Assembly (NCBI GenBank): GCA_001303415.1 | Contig: LJTN01000003.1 | Coordinates: 1-64,000 of the forward strand | DNA: 64,000 bases | Origin: Myxococcales bacterium SG8_38 | GTDB lineage: Bacteria > Myxococcota_A > Polyangia > Polyangiales > Houyiibacteriaceae | Reading direction: 5' to 3' | In this document: positions 1-10,061 of the stretch, one piece after another | How positions within the stretch are numbered: the first letter of the stretch is position 1 | Layout of the letters: every line of letters begins with the position of its first letter | The notes under the pieces: generated by a model | Seen by the model: only the letters and a program-made list of their open reading frames with translations | Database searches by the model: none | Told to the model about the DNA's origin: nothing | Made by a program: the position numbers and the translations under genes

Positions 1-1614
1 GATGTCTACGTCTTGCGGCGGCGCGGTCTGCAAGCACTCGAAGCGAATGCGCGCACCGCTCACCGGAGCCGCCCCCTCGGTGAAGCTCACCCGTTGCCGC
101 TCCTCATTGAACGAGCAGGCCTCCTGTACGCCCGTCTCCTCTAGGTCGTCGTAGTACCAACCGAGGCCGTCGGGCACGCCCGTGGCGCTCGAAAGCTGTG
201 TGACGCGGCACACCTCGCGGCCGTCCTCTTCTCCTACCGGTCCGGGCTCGCGGCCGCGGCCCGCAGATGCGCAGGTCTGGCCGTCAGGTTGGACCTCACG
301 CACTTCACAACCCACCAGGCCATTCGCGTCGCGATTCAGCGGCCGGGGCAAGCAGAGCTGGCGCAAGGCCGCCGCGATGCGGTCGACGATCGCATCGAGG
401 GCCGGGGCATAGTCGGCCGCGCAGATCGACTCGACGACGGTTCCGACGCCCATCCCGCTTTCAGCAAGGCCCTTGGCGACCTCGACGATGCGGCGCCCCG
501 GAGCCGCGGAGCCGGAGCCGTCGGTGGCCGTGCAGGCGGGTCTGAGCTGCTGGCCCTGGATTTGATCTAACGTCGGATTCATCGGAAGCGGCCCTGGCTC
601 CTCTACCATCTCCGGATCATTGAGGATTGCTTCGTAACGGTCCGCATCCGACACGCAGTTCGGACAGTCGATCTCCTCGGGGATGCCCGTGATTGCGGCA
701 AAGACAACCTGACTGGGGTCGGCTTTGAGGGCTGCAATCCCCGTCACGTATCGCTCGATCAGCTGAAGCGCCCCGCTGTGCGCCCAGCAGCGCAGGTTGA
801 ACTGTACCCGCGAATTCGTCGGGGGATCGGCGAATGGCCCTTGATACGGGTTGATGGACGGATCGCGTGGCTCGACGTCGAAGACGCGTGGGTCCGTCGT
901 CGAGCAGTCGTCTTCGTCCGTGATCAAGATCACCGCCAACAAAGCATCCTCGCGGTTGAAGCCCCCGTTGGCGCTGTTTCTCTCGGAAGCCAAGATCGCC
1001 TCGAGCTGCTGCTCAAAGCCGCAACCGTCGGTCTGTCCCGTCACGCACTCGACGTCACTGACCAAGTCGGCGGCAGTGAACGGCGGCTCCGGAAAGTTCA
1101 GATAAAGCGTTCCGTCCGGCGGGGTTCGTGCATCACAAGCCACACGCGGCGTCCCCGCATTGTCATCGTCGTCGATGAGACCGCTCGTCTGCATGAAGCC
1201 CGCTTTGCCGGCGCCGTTGTTCACCTCGCAAGCCGGCGTCGGGTAGAAGTCGTCAGGAGGCGTGTAGTTGGTCGGCGGTTCGGTGGAGTAGCCGAGGTCC
1301 GGCGTGATGATGCCGACGTGAAGGCTCTCGACCGCGGGGAAGTCGTCGACGGTCGGGTCCGCCTCACCACCCGTGAGCAACAAGTTCACGAGCCTCGGTA
1401 CCTGCTCGGCGAGCTTGGCCTGCTCCTGCTCCATGGAGGGCGAATCGTCGATGAGGATCAACAGGTCCAACGCCCGCTGCGGGTTGACCGGCACGTTCTG
1501 GACGACGCCATTGATGGTGCACGGATTGAGCGGGCTCAAGGACCGGTTGTCACAGCTACTGGTCGTCGCGATGAACCCCACCATCACGAGCGCGAAAGCA
1601 AAGCGGATCTTCAT
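1..1614 (-). CDS. VWA-like lipoprotein, C-terminus runs off the left edge
   Basis: Own minus-strand translation: MKIRFAFALVMVGFIATTSSCDNRSLSPLNPCTINGVVQNVPVNPQRALDLLILIDDSPSMEQEQAKL...; lipobox-like signal and DDSPSM MIDAS-like motif; open to the window edge, so absent from the ORF track. Confidence 0.85.
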   Translation of the reverse strand, partial: MKIRFAFALVMVGFIATTSSCDNRSLSPLNPCTINGVVQNVPVNPQRALDLLILIDDSPSMEQEQAKLAEQVPRLVNLLLTGGEADPTVDDFPAVESLHVGIITPDLGYSTEPPTNYTPPDDFYPTPACEVNNGAGKAGFMQTSGLIDDDDNAGTPRVACDARTPPDGTLYLNFPEPPFTAADLVSDVECVTGQTDGCGFEQQLEAILASERNSANGGFNREDALLAVILITDEDDCSTTDPRVFDVEPRDPSINPYQGPFADPPTNSRVQFNLRCWAHSGALQLIERYVTGIAALKADPSQVVFAAITGIPEEIDCPNCVSDADRYEAILNDPEMVEEPGPLPMNPTLDQIQGQQLRPACTATDGSGSAAPGRRIVEVAKGLAESGMGVGTVVESICAADYAPALDAIVDRIAAALRQLCLPRPLNRDANGLVGCEVREVQPDGQTCASAGRGREPGPVGEEDGREVCRVTQLSSATGVPDGLGWYYDDLEETGVQEACSFNEERQRVSFTEGAAPVSGARIRFECLQTAPPQDVDI

Positions 1615-1773
1615 GTCTTTTCCCCCCTACAGACACCGAAAGGATACCCTAACCGAGCCCCCAAAAGCCAATCGAGCGGCAACTTTACACCCATCATCCC
1701 ACAGTCGCCCACCAAATCGTGAAACTTTTTTCAGGGTCGTTGTTCTGCTATGCAGAAAGTATAGGGCTGGGGG

Positions 1774-3132
1774 ATGCGCAGGGTTCTAGTCGTCGACGAT
1801 GAAGAAAACATCCGGGTCGTGCTTCGCACGCTGCTCAAGAAGCACGGCTACCAAGTCGAGGCGGCCGACAGCGCGGAGAGCGGCTTGGAGCTCCTCGAAC
1901 GTTTCGATCCCGACTTCGTGCTCGCCGACGTTCGGATGAACGGAATGACCGGCCTCGAGCTTTGCGCCGAGCTCAAGGCACGCTCCTCCCTTGCCACCGT
2001 GATCTTGATGAGCGCGTACGGCTCGTTGGACCTCGCCATCGAGGCCATGAAGGCCGGCGCATATGATTACATCTCGAAGCCTTTCAAGCAGGACGAGGTC
2101 TTGCTCGCGCTCACCAAGGCCGAAGAGCGCGAATCGCTCCGCCGCGAGAACCGAGCTCTCAAGGAAGCGATGCGCAAGGAGCAGACCTTCCACGGCATCC
2201 TCGGCAAGAGCGAGGCCATCGCGAAGGTCTTTTCGACGATCGCCAAAGTGGCCGACTACAAGACCACGATTCTGATCCAAGGCGAGAGCGGCACGGGCAA
2301 GGAGCTGGTCGCGCGCGCCCTGCATCTCGGAAGCAGCCGAAAAGACAAGCCGTTCGTGCCGGTCAATTGCGGGGCGATCCCCGAAACCCTTCTCGAAAGC
2401 GAGCTATTCGGGCACACCAAAGGCGCGTTCACCGATGCGCATGCCGAGAAGAAGGGGCTTTTTTCGGAAGCCGACAAGGGCACGCTTTTCCTCGACGAAA
2501 TCGGCGAGCTCCCCTTGAGCTTGCAAGTCAAGTTGCTTCGTGTGTTGCAGGAGGGCCGCATTCGCCCACTTGGCGCGACGCGTGACCAAGCCGTCGATGT
2601 GCGCGTGATCGCAGCGACGGTCCGCGACCTCGGACGAGAGGTCGAAGCAAACCGGTTTCGGGAAGACCTGTACTACCGGTTGAATGTCCTGCAGATCGTC
2701 GTCCCGCCGCTCCGGGATCGTCGCGACGACATCATGTTGCTCGTGGAGCATTTCATCGAGCGCAACAATCGACGTCTCGGCACCAAGATCCGCGACGTCG
2801 ATCAGCGCGCACGCAGGCTCATGCTCGACTACGGCTGGCCGGGAAACGTGCGCGAGCTCGAAAACACCATCGAGCGCGCCGTGGTTTTGGCCGAGGGCGA
2901 CGTGATCACGACGGCCGATTTGCCCGAGCGCATGCGCGAGCCGGCCGATCCAGTGGCTGCCAGCCTTGCCAACGGGGAGCTTTCCATCAAGAAGACGGCG
3001 CGCTTCATGGAGGAGAACCTGATTCGGCGCGCCCTCGAAAAAACACGGGGCAATCGCACGGCGGCGGCCAAGCTCCTCGAGATCAGCCACCGCGCTCTCC
3101 TTTACAAAATCAAAGATTATGGGATTCAGTAG
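1774..3132 (+). CDS. Sigma-54-dependent response regulator (NtrC family: receiver, AAA+, Fis HTH)
   Basis: VLVVDDEENIR receiver, GESGTGKE Walker A, GAFTDA (GAFTGA-like), C-terminal NRTAAAKLLEISHRALLYKIKDYGI HTH. Confidence 0.97.
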   Translation: MRRVLVVDDEENIRVVLRTLLKKHGYQVEAADSAESGLELLERFDPDFVLADVRMNGMTGLELCAELKARSSLATVILMSAYGSLDLAIEAMKAGAYDYISKPFKQDEVLLALTKAEERESLRRENRALKEAMRKEQTFHGILGKSEAIAKVFSTIAKVADYKTTILIQGESGTGKELVARALHLGSSRKDKPFVPVNCGAIPETLLESELFGHTKGAFTDAHAEKKGLFSEADKGTLFLDEIGELPLSLQVKLLRVLQEGRIRPLGATRDQAVDVRVIAATVRDLGREVEANRFREDLYYRLNVLQIVVPPLRDRRDDIMLLVEHFIERNNRRLGTKIRDVDQRARRLMLDYGWPGNVRELENTIERAVVLAEGDVITTADLPERMREPADPVAASLANGELSIKKTARFMEENLIRRALEKTRGNRTAAAKLLEISHRALLYKIKDYGIQ

Positions 3133-3184
3133 CCGCCGATGCAGAATCAGGAATGTCGGGGGAGCAAGGAGCGTTGGGTTCGTG

Positions 3185-3676
3185 ATGTGCTGTATGCTTA
3201 GGCCGCTGGCCGTCGCTGCTTGGTGCGCGTTGCTGATTGCGGCCGCGGGCTGCACGAAAAACATCCCGAACACGACCGTGAAGGACACCCCCGAAAATCG
3301 GGAGGTGATCGCCTTCATGGAGAACTACCGCAATGCCGTGGAGGCCCGGGACGTCGGCGCATTGCTCGCCATGGCCCACCCGCAGTATCTGGACGACAAC
3401 GGCACCCCTTCGGGCGAGGACGACCTCGACTACCGCGCCCTCCAAAAGAAGCTCAGCCGCTGGCGCGAGCGGGTGACCGACGTTCGCTACGAGATCAAAT
3501 ATCGCACAATCACAAGGGAAATGGACCAAGTGCTGGTTGCATACCGCTACAGCGCCAGCTTCCGGATCGCCTACGATGAAGAGGACCAGCGCTGGTCCCG
3601 TCGCATCGGGGAGAACCGCCTCGTGCTCCTCTACGATGACCTCGAGCGTCGCTACTACGTGCTTTCCGGCATGTGA
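3185..3676 (+). CDS. Lipoprotein, possible NTF2-like fold
   Basis: MCCMLRPLAVAAWCALLIAAAGC lipobox; ENYRNAVEARDVGALLAMAHPQY pattern; start chosen downstream of the ORF-track start. Confidence 0.75.
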   Translation: MCCMLRPLAVAAWCALLIAAAGCTKNIPNTTVKDTPENREVIAFMENYRNAVEARDVGALLAMAHPQYLDDNGTPSGEDDLDYRALQKKLSRWRERVTDVRYEIKYRTITREMDQVLVAYRYSASFRIAYDEEDQRWSRRIGENRLVLLYDDLERRYYVLSGM

Positions 3677-3774
3677 ACTTTTTCGTTCTCGTTGTATAAG
3701 TCCACCAATTCGCGCTACGATTTCTACGATGCCAAGCTGGAAACGGCGCAAGTGAGTGTGTTCTCCCACAGGCG

Positions 3775-5577
3775 ATGAACCCGATGAGATTCGAGTGCGA
3801 TAGCTGCCACGCCCAGTACAAGATCTCCGATGAGAAGGTACGGGGTCGCGTCGTGCGCTTCCCCTGCCGGAAATGCGATCACAAGATCCTGATCGACGGT
3901 CGGCAGGTGAATACGGACGTCACCGTGCCCGGTGGCGCGGCGTACGGGTTCGATGAAATCACGCGGCGGTCCGAGCCCGTCTCCACCTTTCAACACGAGG
4001 CGCCGACTGCGCGCGCGCGCCGCCCATCGGCTCCGGTTCGCCGTCGGCCTCCTTCGGTCATGCCGAGGCGTCCGGCTGCTGTCTCGCGCAAGCTGTCCTC
4101 CGCGCCGCCCATCCCGAGCGCGCCGAGGGAAGGGCAGCACCCCGGGCTGGCGCCTCCGGTTCCGGCTGCTATCGGCAGGTCGGCCCACGTCGGCACACGC
4201 GAGGTGCCCGAATGGCACGTGTCGATCCACGACGTCCCCGTGGGTCCGATTCGGCTCGAGGAGATGGCGCACAAGATCGACGCAGGCGCCGTGAGCGAAT
4301 ACTCGCTCGTTTGGCGCGACGGATTCGAAGAGTGGCGTCCGTTGGCGACGGTTCCCGAGCTGATGGCATTGCTGCACGCGCGCCGAGTATCCGGCTTGCC
4401 GTCGCGCACCTCCTTCTCGTCGGTCCCACCATTCGTCGAGACCAGAAACTCGAAAGATTCTTTGAGCGACCTCACGCCGCTCGCCGACTCGTTGCAGCCG
4501 GAGCCGAGCTTCGAGGCGCTGAACGGAATGTCGCAGCCGCCTGCGCCCATCGGGCCCGACGACATCTTTCAGTCGTCGCCGTCACTGGGCGCGTTCTCGG
4601 GCTTGCCGTCCTTCGAGGACGAGTCGGTTTCGGTTCCCCCGATCCCGCCCGAGCCGGCTCAGGCGACCCTCGAGCCGCGGCGTGGGCCGTCGCTCGGCTT
4701 GGTGGCGCTGATCGTTTCGATCGCCGTGTTTTCCGGCGTGGTGGCGTTCCTCGCATTCGAGCGGTTTGGCGATTCGTTGTGGACCCAATGGGCAGAGAGG
4801 GGGCGGTCCGCGCAACCCGCGGCGTCCGTTGCCCCGGTGAATCGCCCCGCCAAAGCCCGGCCGGCTCCCCTGGCGAACCCGGCGAAACCGGCGCAACCGG
4901 CGGAACCGGCGACCCCGGCGCAACCGGAACCGGAAGCGGCCGCAGACTACGAAGCCGTGGCCGCGGCACCAGCAAACGAAGATGCAGCGCCTGCCGAGGC
5001 ATCGGCGCCAGACGAAGCGAAGGTGCCCGCCGAGGACGATGCCGCGAAAGCGGCCGAGTCCTTTGCGATCCCTCCGCCCAACCCGGCCGGTGACGGTCCC
5101 ACGATTGCACCTGCCCGCAGGCGCCGAGCCCAAGCCCGACCGAGCTCGAGCCCCGAGCCTACGGCCAATGCGGCCAAAGACGATTCGCTGAGCGACGAGG
5201 ACGAGAAGACCCTGCGAGAGTTCCGCTCGAGCTCGGCTGCCGGGCCGGCCGCGATCGACGTTGAGCCGTCGCGCAGCGCACAAAGCGACAACCCGCCGCT
5301 CGATGGCGAAGGCGTGCGCGCGACCGTAACTGCCAACAAGCCAAGGCTCCAGCGCTGCTACGAACGCGCGATTCGCGGCCAGCAATCCGCACCGGCGGTG
5401 CGGCTCGACGTGACGGTGATGGTCGCGCCTTCGGGTCGCGTCAAGAGCGTGACCGCGGAGGGTACAGGCCCGGGCGGGCTCACCGAATGCGTCGAAGCAT
5501 CCGTTCGGCGTTGGCGTTTTCCCGCGTCTTCCGAGGGTGGTCCCGCGCAGTTCCCGATCGTATTCTCGGCAAACTAG
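3775..5577 (+). CDS. Zinc-ribbon (MJ0042-type)/GYF_2/TM/AgmX-PglI-like C-terminal domain protein
   Basis: [15 protein letters not shown]...[33 protein letters not shown]-like; single TM; Pro/Ala linker; C-terminal [13 protein letters not shown]...VSGRVKSV-type TonB/AgmX-like domain. Confidence 0.88.
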   Translation: MNPMRFECDSCHAQYKISDEKVRGRVVRFPCRKCDHKILIDGRQVNTDVTVPGGAAYGFDEITRRSEPVSTFQHEAPTARARRPSAPVRRRPPSVMPRRPAAVSRKLSSAPPIPSAPREGQHPGLAPPVPAAIGRSAHVGTREVPEWHVSIHDVPVGPIRLEEMAHKIDAGAVSEYSLVWRDGFEEWRPLATVPELMALLHARRVSGLPSRTSFSSVPPFVETRNSKDSLSDLTPLADSLQPEPSFEALNGMSQPPAPIGPDDIFQSSPSLGAFSGLPSFEDESVSVPPIPPEPAQATLEPRRGPSLGLVALIVSIAVFSGVVAFLAFERFGDSLWTQWAERGRSAQPAASVAPVNRPAKARPAPLANPAKPAQPAEPATPAQPEPEAAADYEAVAAAPANEDAAPAEASAPDEAKVPAEDDAAKAAESFAIPPPNPAGDGPTIAPARRRRAQARPSSSPEPTANAAKDDSLSDEDEKTLREFRSSSAAGPAAIDVEPSRSAQSDNPPLDGEGVRATVTANKPRLQRCYERAIRGQQSAPAVRLDVTVMVAPSGRVKSVTAEGTGPGGLTECVEASVRRWRFPASSEGGPAQFPIVFSAN

Positions 5578-5587
5578 CGAGGTTCGG

Positions 5588-6112
5588 ATGCCGCTCAAGC
5601 CTCTCATCGATGCCGGTACCATCGCGCGCCGGGTGGCGGAGCTCGGTCGCGCGATCACCGACGACTACCTCGGAGAGGATCTAGTGTTGATTGCCGTGCT
5701 CAAGGGGAGCTACGTGTTTGCGGCGGATTTGGCCCGTCACATCGACTTGGATCTGTCGATCGACTTCCTCGGCGTTCGTAGCTACGCGGACGACCAGCAG
5801 AGCAGCGGCATCGTTCAGATTACCGCCGACTTGACCCAGTCGATCGAGGGCAAGCACGTCATCGTCGTGGAAGACATCGTCGATACGGGGCTTACCGTCT
5901 CGTACTTGTATGAGAACCTGGAGACGCGCCGCCCGGCTTCGATCAAGCTCGCATCCTTGTTGCACAAGCCCGCCCGCACGCAGGTCCCGGTCCGGATCGA
6001 CTACCTGGGTTTCACGATCGACGATGTTTTCGTCGTAGGATACGGCCTCGACTACCGCCAGAGGTTCAGGAATCTGCCATACCTGGCGGCGATCGCCGAC
6101 GGCACCGCGTGA
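5588..6112 (+). CDS. hpt: Hypoxanthine phosphoribosyltransferase
   Basis: [31 protein letters not shown] loop, [27 protein letters not shown]. Confidence 0.96.
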   Translation: MPLKPLIDAGTIARRVAELGRAITDDYLGEDLVLIAVLKGSYVFAADLARHIDLDLSIDFLGVRSYADDQQSSGIVQITADLTQSIEGKHVIVVEDIVDTGLTVSYLYENLETRRPASIKLASLLHKPARTQVPVRIDYLGFTIDDVFVVGYGLDYRQRFRNLPYLAAIADGTA

Positions 6113-6130
6113 GCGTTCTATACTCCCTGC

Positions 6131-8320
6131 GTGACCGACGAAGCGCCACCTCGGGACCTCGGCGAGCGAATCCGACGCATCGCGTCCTCGATTGCCGGCG
6201 AGGACATGTCTTCCGGTGAAGACTCCTCTTCGATCTTCGACAGCGCGGCTCGATCTCTCGGCGCCACCATCGAGAGATGGGGCCGCAACCCGAGCCTCAG
6301 GCGCTTTCTCGGCGGCGTGCAGCGCGACGATCTGACCAGCCCAGACGAGTACGTCGAGCTGTCGGCCAATCTCGGGGTGTCTGCCAAGCTCGGCACCTGC
6401 GTTCGGTTCTACGTCGACGACGCGGTTGCAGACGAAGTACCGATCGGCAACGGCAGCGAGGTGCGAACGGTGATTCGCGCGCCGGAGCCAGGGCTGTATC
6501 GAGTGGGCGTCAAGATCTGCAACGACCGCGGTGAGACCGTATCCGACCTCTTCGGGCACCGTCTTCTACAAGTCGCGAGCGGTCGCCCGGTCGCGTTGGT
6601 CGATGCCACGCTGGTCATTCCCTCTACGCTCACACAGCCCGGGGCGCCGCTGGTGGACCTGCTTCGGGAGCTCGTCGATCAGGGCTTCGAGCTCGCCTAC
6701 TTCGACATCCACGAGAAGAACCGCGATGCGTTGCTTCACCAGGAGGTCTTGAAGCAGCGGCTGCCTCCCGCCGCCATTCTCACGTACTCCGCGGAGGAAG
6801 AAGAGCTTCGTAGCTTGGGCGTCGACTTCGTGAAGATGTTCGCGAAGACCGCGATTCGGCGGCTGCGCGCCAAGGGCGTGCCCGTGACGACGATCCTCAC
6901 CGAGCGTGACGACGATTCGGAGCAAACCCGCGCGGAACGAGTGAGGGTCGTGTCGCCTGCCACGATGGCCAGCCGCCTCGCTGGCGGAGAGATCGCTGAA
7001 GAGGAGCGGCAAGCTCGGCAGCTTCTGGAGGATCGAGAGCACAGCACCTCGCTCGACTGGCGGCTCGATCAAACCACCGAGTCGCGGCTCGTTCCGGGTA
7101 ATGCCTTTCATGCAGAGCTCGACAATCACGAGGCGCGGCGGCGGCTGTTCGCCGCGATCGACGAGGCGCGCTCCTCCATCCACATCCAGCTCTACATCGT
7201 CCGTCCGAGCCATTTCGCCGAGCAGCTCGTCGTCAAGCTGGTTCAGCGCGCCCGGGATGGCGTGAAGGTGAGGTTCATGGTGGACGCGCTCTACTCCGAT
7301 CAAGAAATCTTCGGACGCGTCAACCCGCTCATCCTCTCTTTGCAGCAGGAGGCCAACGTCGAGGTGCTGGCGGTGGGCCCGATCGAATCCCGCAAAGAGG
7401 TCGGCATCTCCAGCCTCAAGAAGCGGGACCATCGCAAGCTCCTAATCATCGACGGAAGGCACGCGTTCGTGTCGGGCCGGAACGCGAGTGACGAGTACTA
7501 CGTGGGATTTGACGAGGTCGTCGTGCACGACAACACCAGGCACGAGCGCATTCCATGGCTCGATGCGCACATCGAAATTTCCGGGCCGCTCGTACGGGAG
7601 GTCCAGCAGACTTTCCTGCAGACGTGGGAAGAGCACGGCGGAGCTGCGATTCCGCCTGGGGAGACCGTGCTGCCCCCACTCGAGCCCCAAGGCTCCGCCG
7701 CCGGCCGCTTGGTGGTGCACCACGGCCTTGCGGATACCAACGGGCTTTCGATGTATGAGGCGATGTTCGACGTGGCGGAAGACCACGTCTACATCGTCAA
7801 CGACTTCCCAATCGTGCCTGCCCTAGAGCGCGCGATCTACCGAATGTTGATTCGGGGCGTCACCGTCAAGCTCCTGACCGGAAGCGCGACCGCTCGGCGC
7901 TCCGACGGCAGCTTCTTCCCAGCCCCACTTCACCGCACGCTCTTCGAGTACATGGTCAAGGCCAAGCTGGAGCCCCTCTTGGAAGCCGGTGTGGAGGTGT
8001 ACGAGTTCTCTCCTCCGCCTTCGCCCATGGTCGTCGCGCGCGGCGGTCGCATCCGCCCCTACGTCCACGCCAAGATCGTGTCGGTCGACGGTGTCGCAAT
8101 CAGCATCGGCTCGGCCAATCTCGACGCGACCGCGAGCTTTTGGGAAAGCGAGTCGAACGTCGTCGTCCAAAATGCCGAGTTCGCAAGCGGGGTCGAACAG
8201 CGATTGCAGAAGCTCATCGACGATAGCGTTGCGATCGACCCCGAGTCCGACTACTGGAAGCGGGAGCGGGCGCAGCGTGCCGTCGTCACGACCCTCTGGC
8301 CCGGCTCTCTCTATTCCTGA
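6131..8320 (+). CDS. Phospholipase D-like / cardiolipin synthase-like protein with N-terminal extension
   Basis: Two HKD motifs: DHRKLLIIDGRHAFVSGRN and YVHAKIVSVDGVAISIGSANLD; GTG start. Confidence 0.92.
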   Translation: MTDEAPPRDLGERIRRIASSIAGEDMSSGEDSSSIFDSAARSLGATIERWGRNPSLRRFLGGVQRDDLTSPDEYVELSANLGVSAKLGTCVRFYVDDAVADEVPIGNGSEVRTVIRAPEPGLYRVGVKICNDRGETVSDLFGHRLLQVASGRPVALVDATLVIPSTLTQPGAPLVDLLRELVDQGFELAYFDIHEKNRDALLHQEVLKQRLPPAAILTYSAEEEELRSLGVDFVKMFAKTAIRRLRAKGVPVTTILTERDDDSEQTRAERVRVVSPATMASRLAGGEIAEEERQARQLLEDREHSTSLDWRLDQTTESRLVPGNAFHAELDNHEARRRLFAAIDEARSSIHIQLYIVRPSHFAEQLVVKLVQRARDGVKVRFMVDALYSDQEIFGRVNPLILSLQQEANVEVLAVGPIESRKEVGISSLKKRDHRKLLIIDGRHAFVSGRNASDEYYVGFDEVVVHDNTRHERIPWLDAHIEISGPLVREVQQTFLQTWEEHGGAAIPPGETVLPPLEPQGSAAGRLVVHHGLADTNGLSMYEAMFDVAEDHVYIVNDFPIVPALERAIYRMLIRGVTVKLLTGSATARRSDGSFFPAPLHRTLFEYMVKAKLEPLLEAGVEVYEFSPPPSPMVVARGGRIRPYVHAKIVSVDGVAISIGSANLDATASFWESESNVVVQNAEFASGVEQRLQKLIDDSVAIDPESDYWKRERAQRAVVTTLWPGSLYS

Positions 8321-8332
8321 GCCCTCCGCGAC

Positions 8333-9289
8333 CTATTCGGCCTCTTCGGTGACCGCTTCTTCGGGCAGCTCGTACGTCACGGTCATCCGAACCTGAAACG
8401 CGCGGTCGATCTCGAGCCTTTCCGAGCCCTCGACCGTCTTGACGTTCAGCAAGGCCGAGGATTCCCCGCCTGCCGCGGCATTCGCTTCGAGCGCGTTCAG
8501 GTTGGCGATGACCTGGCCGGAGGCTTCCATCTCGAGCGAGCGCAGATCGATTTCGACGCCCTCTTCCTCGAAGGTCACAGTCTGCGTGGGCGCGGTCTGG
8601 CGAATCGACACGCTGAGCTTGAGCTCGTTGCCGACCTTTTCGTTCAGCGTGTACGTGTCGACCTGATTGACCTCGAAGCCGTAAAGCACCAGGTCCTTGC
8701 GTGCTTCCCAGCTGGCGCCCACCCCGACGGCCTGCGCAGGAAGAATCACCCGAGCGAGGGACGTCCGCGCGTTGATGAGCATGACGAGCAAGCGAACGGG
8801 GACGTCGGAGCGCTTGGCGGCCTCGTTGAGCTCGGCTCGTTTCACGGTGCCTCGATCGTCGATCTCGACCCAACCGCCCACGTTGTTCAGAACCGAAGCG
8901 CTCTTGTTCAGATCTTGTGCGATCACGGGATCGATGCCCTCTGGGACAATCGCCTCGGCCTTGATGATGCGGACGTCGAAGCGTGTGGTCCCACGCTTGC
9001 CTTCGAGCGTCGGTCCCGAGACGATGTGGAGTCTGACTCCAGGGGTGACAGCAAGCGCGGCGCCCTTTCGCGTCGTGGCGAGCGATGCGAGACCGTACTC
9101 CATGGTCGAGCTCATGGTGGTTCCACGTGTGATGTCGTAACGAAGCACCTCGCGTGGCTCTTGACCGGCATCGAGGACCAGAACCGGGTCGCCTTCCTTG
9201 GCGTCCTTGGCGGTTTCGGACTTGCACCCGTCCAACACGAGCAGCGCGGTTAGCACGATCGACGCGCGCACTAGCAGTTGCTTGATCAT
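8333..9289 (-). CDS. Hypothetical lipoprotein
   Basis: MIKQLLVRASIVLTALLVLDGCKSE lipobox; continuous ORF. Confidence 0.85.
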   Translation of the reverse strand: MIKQLLVRASIVLTALLVLDGCKSETAKDAKEGDPVLVLDAGQEPREVLRYDITRGTTMSSTMEYGLASLATTRKGAALAVTPGVRLHIVSGPTLEGKRGTTRFDVRIIKAEAIVPEGIDPVIAQDLNKSASVLNNVGGWVEIDDRGTVKRAELNEAAKRSDVPVRLLVMLINARTSLARVILPAQAVGVGASWEARKDLVLYGFEVNQVDTYTLNEKVGNELKLSVSIRQTAPTQTVTFEEEGVEIDLRSLEMEASGQVIANLNALEANAAAGGESSALLNVKTVEGSERLEIDRAFQVRMTVTYELPEEAVTEEAE

Positions 9290-9356
9290 CAGCTCTCCTT
9301 TCGGCGTTCCCCTACATCGCCGTCCAGGGCGTATATCGCCCGGGGTTTCCTCATCG

Positions 9357-10049
9357 TCAAGGTCGTGGAACGGCAGGGCCTTGAACGCGCAGATAACCCT
9401 CGGGAAGCTCGAACACCTTCGCCGGCACCGGAGCTCGTTTGACCTCTTTGACCAGGAACACCACCGGTACGCCGCCCGCTTGCTCGACCCGCATCTTCAT
9501 CGAAAAGCCCGGCTTCACGCCGTATTTCATCATCGCTTTGGTGCGCTCATCGTCCGACATCTCGAGCCCCAGATGCCGGCCCCGGAATGCGCGGGTCCAG
9601 AGGTCGGGAGGATATTTCCGTGTCAGCCAGAGATCGATGACGGCATCGTTGTCCTTGTCCAAGATGCGCACGTGCTGGGTCTCCACCCCGCTTACCATTT
9701 CCTTGCCGAGCTTCTCGACCTCGAGATCGGCGTCTTCGCCCGATCCGGTCACCTGATGGCTGGTGGCTGCCAGCGCGGAGTAGGGCATCTCCACGATGAC
9801 CTTCTGCTGATGAGCGATCGTGTAATAGCTGCTTCCCTCGGACGGCATGATGGTCGTCTGCAACACCGGCTTTCCTTCGGCATCGCTCGATTGCAAGTCC
9901 ATTCGGACGTCGCCGTTTCCGCCGTACCGTGCCCTGACCTCGGCCGCGATGCCTTGAGGGCTCGACAAGGTCGCCCGCAGCTCGCCCTCGAAAGCCGCCG
10001 CAGTCGACGACCAGACGAGCACCGTCAGAAAAACCAAAAACACCCGCAT
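9357..10049 (-). CDS. Secreted protein, DUF4412-like
   Basis: Signal peptide MRVFLVFLTVLVWSSTAAAF; EGKPVLQTTIMPSEGSSYYTIAHQQKVIVEMPYS resembles DUF4412 proteins. Confidence 0.75.
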   Translation of the reverse strand: MRVFLVFLTVLVWSSTAAAFEGELRATLSSPQGIAAEVRARYGGNGDVRMDLQSSDAEGKPVLQTTIMPSEGSSYYTIAHQQKVIVEMPYSALAATSHQVTGSGEDADLEVEKLGKEMVSGVETQHVRILDKDNDAVIDLWLTRKYPPDLWTRAFRGRHLGLEMSDDERTKAMMKYGVKPGFSMKMRVEQAGGVPVVFLVKEVKRAPVPAKVFELPEGYLRVQGPAVPRP

Positions 10050-10061
10050 CGTGGAGCGAGC

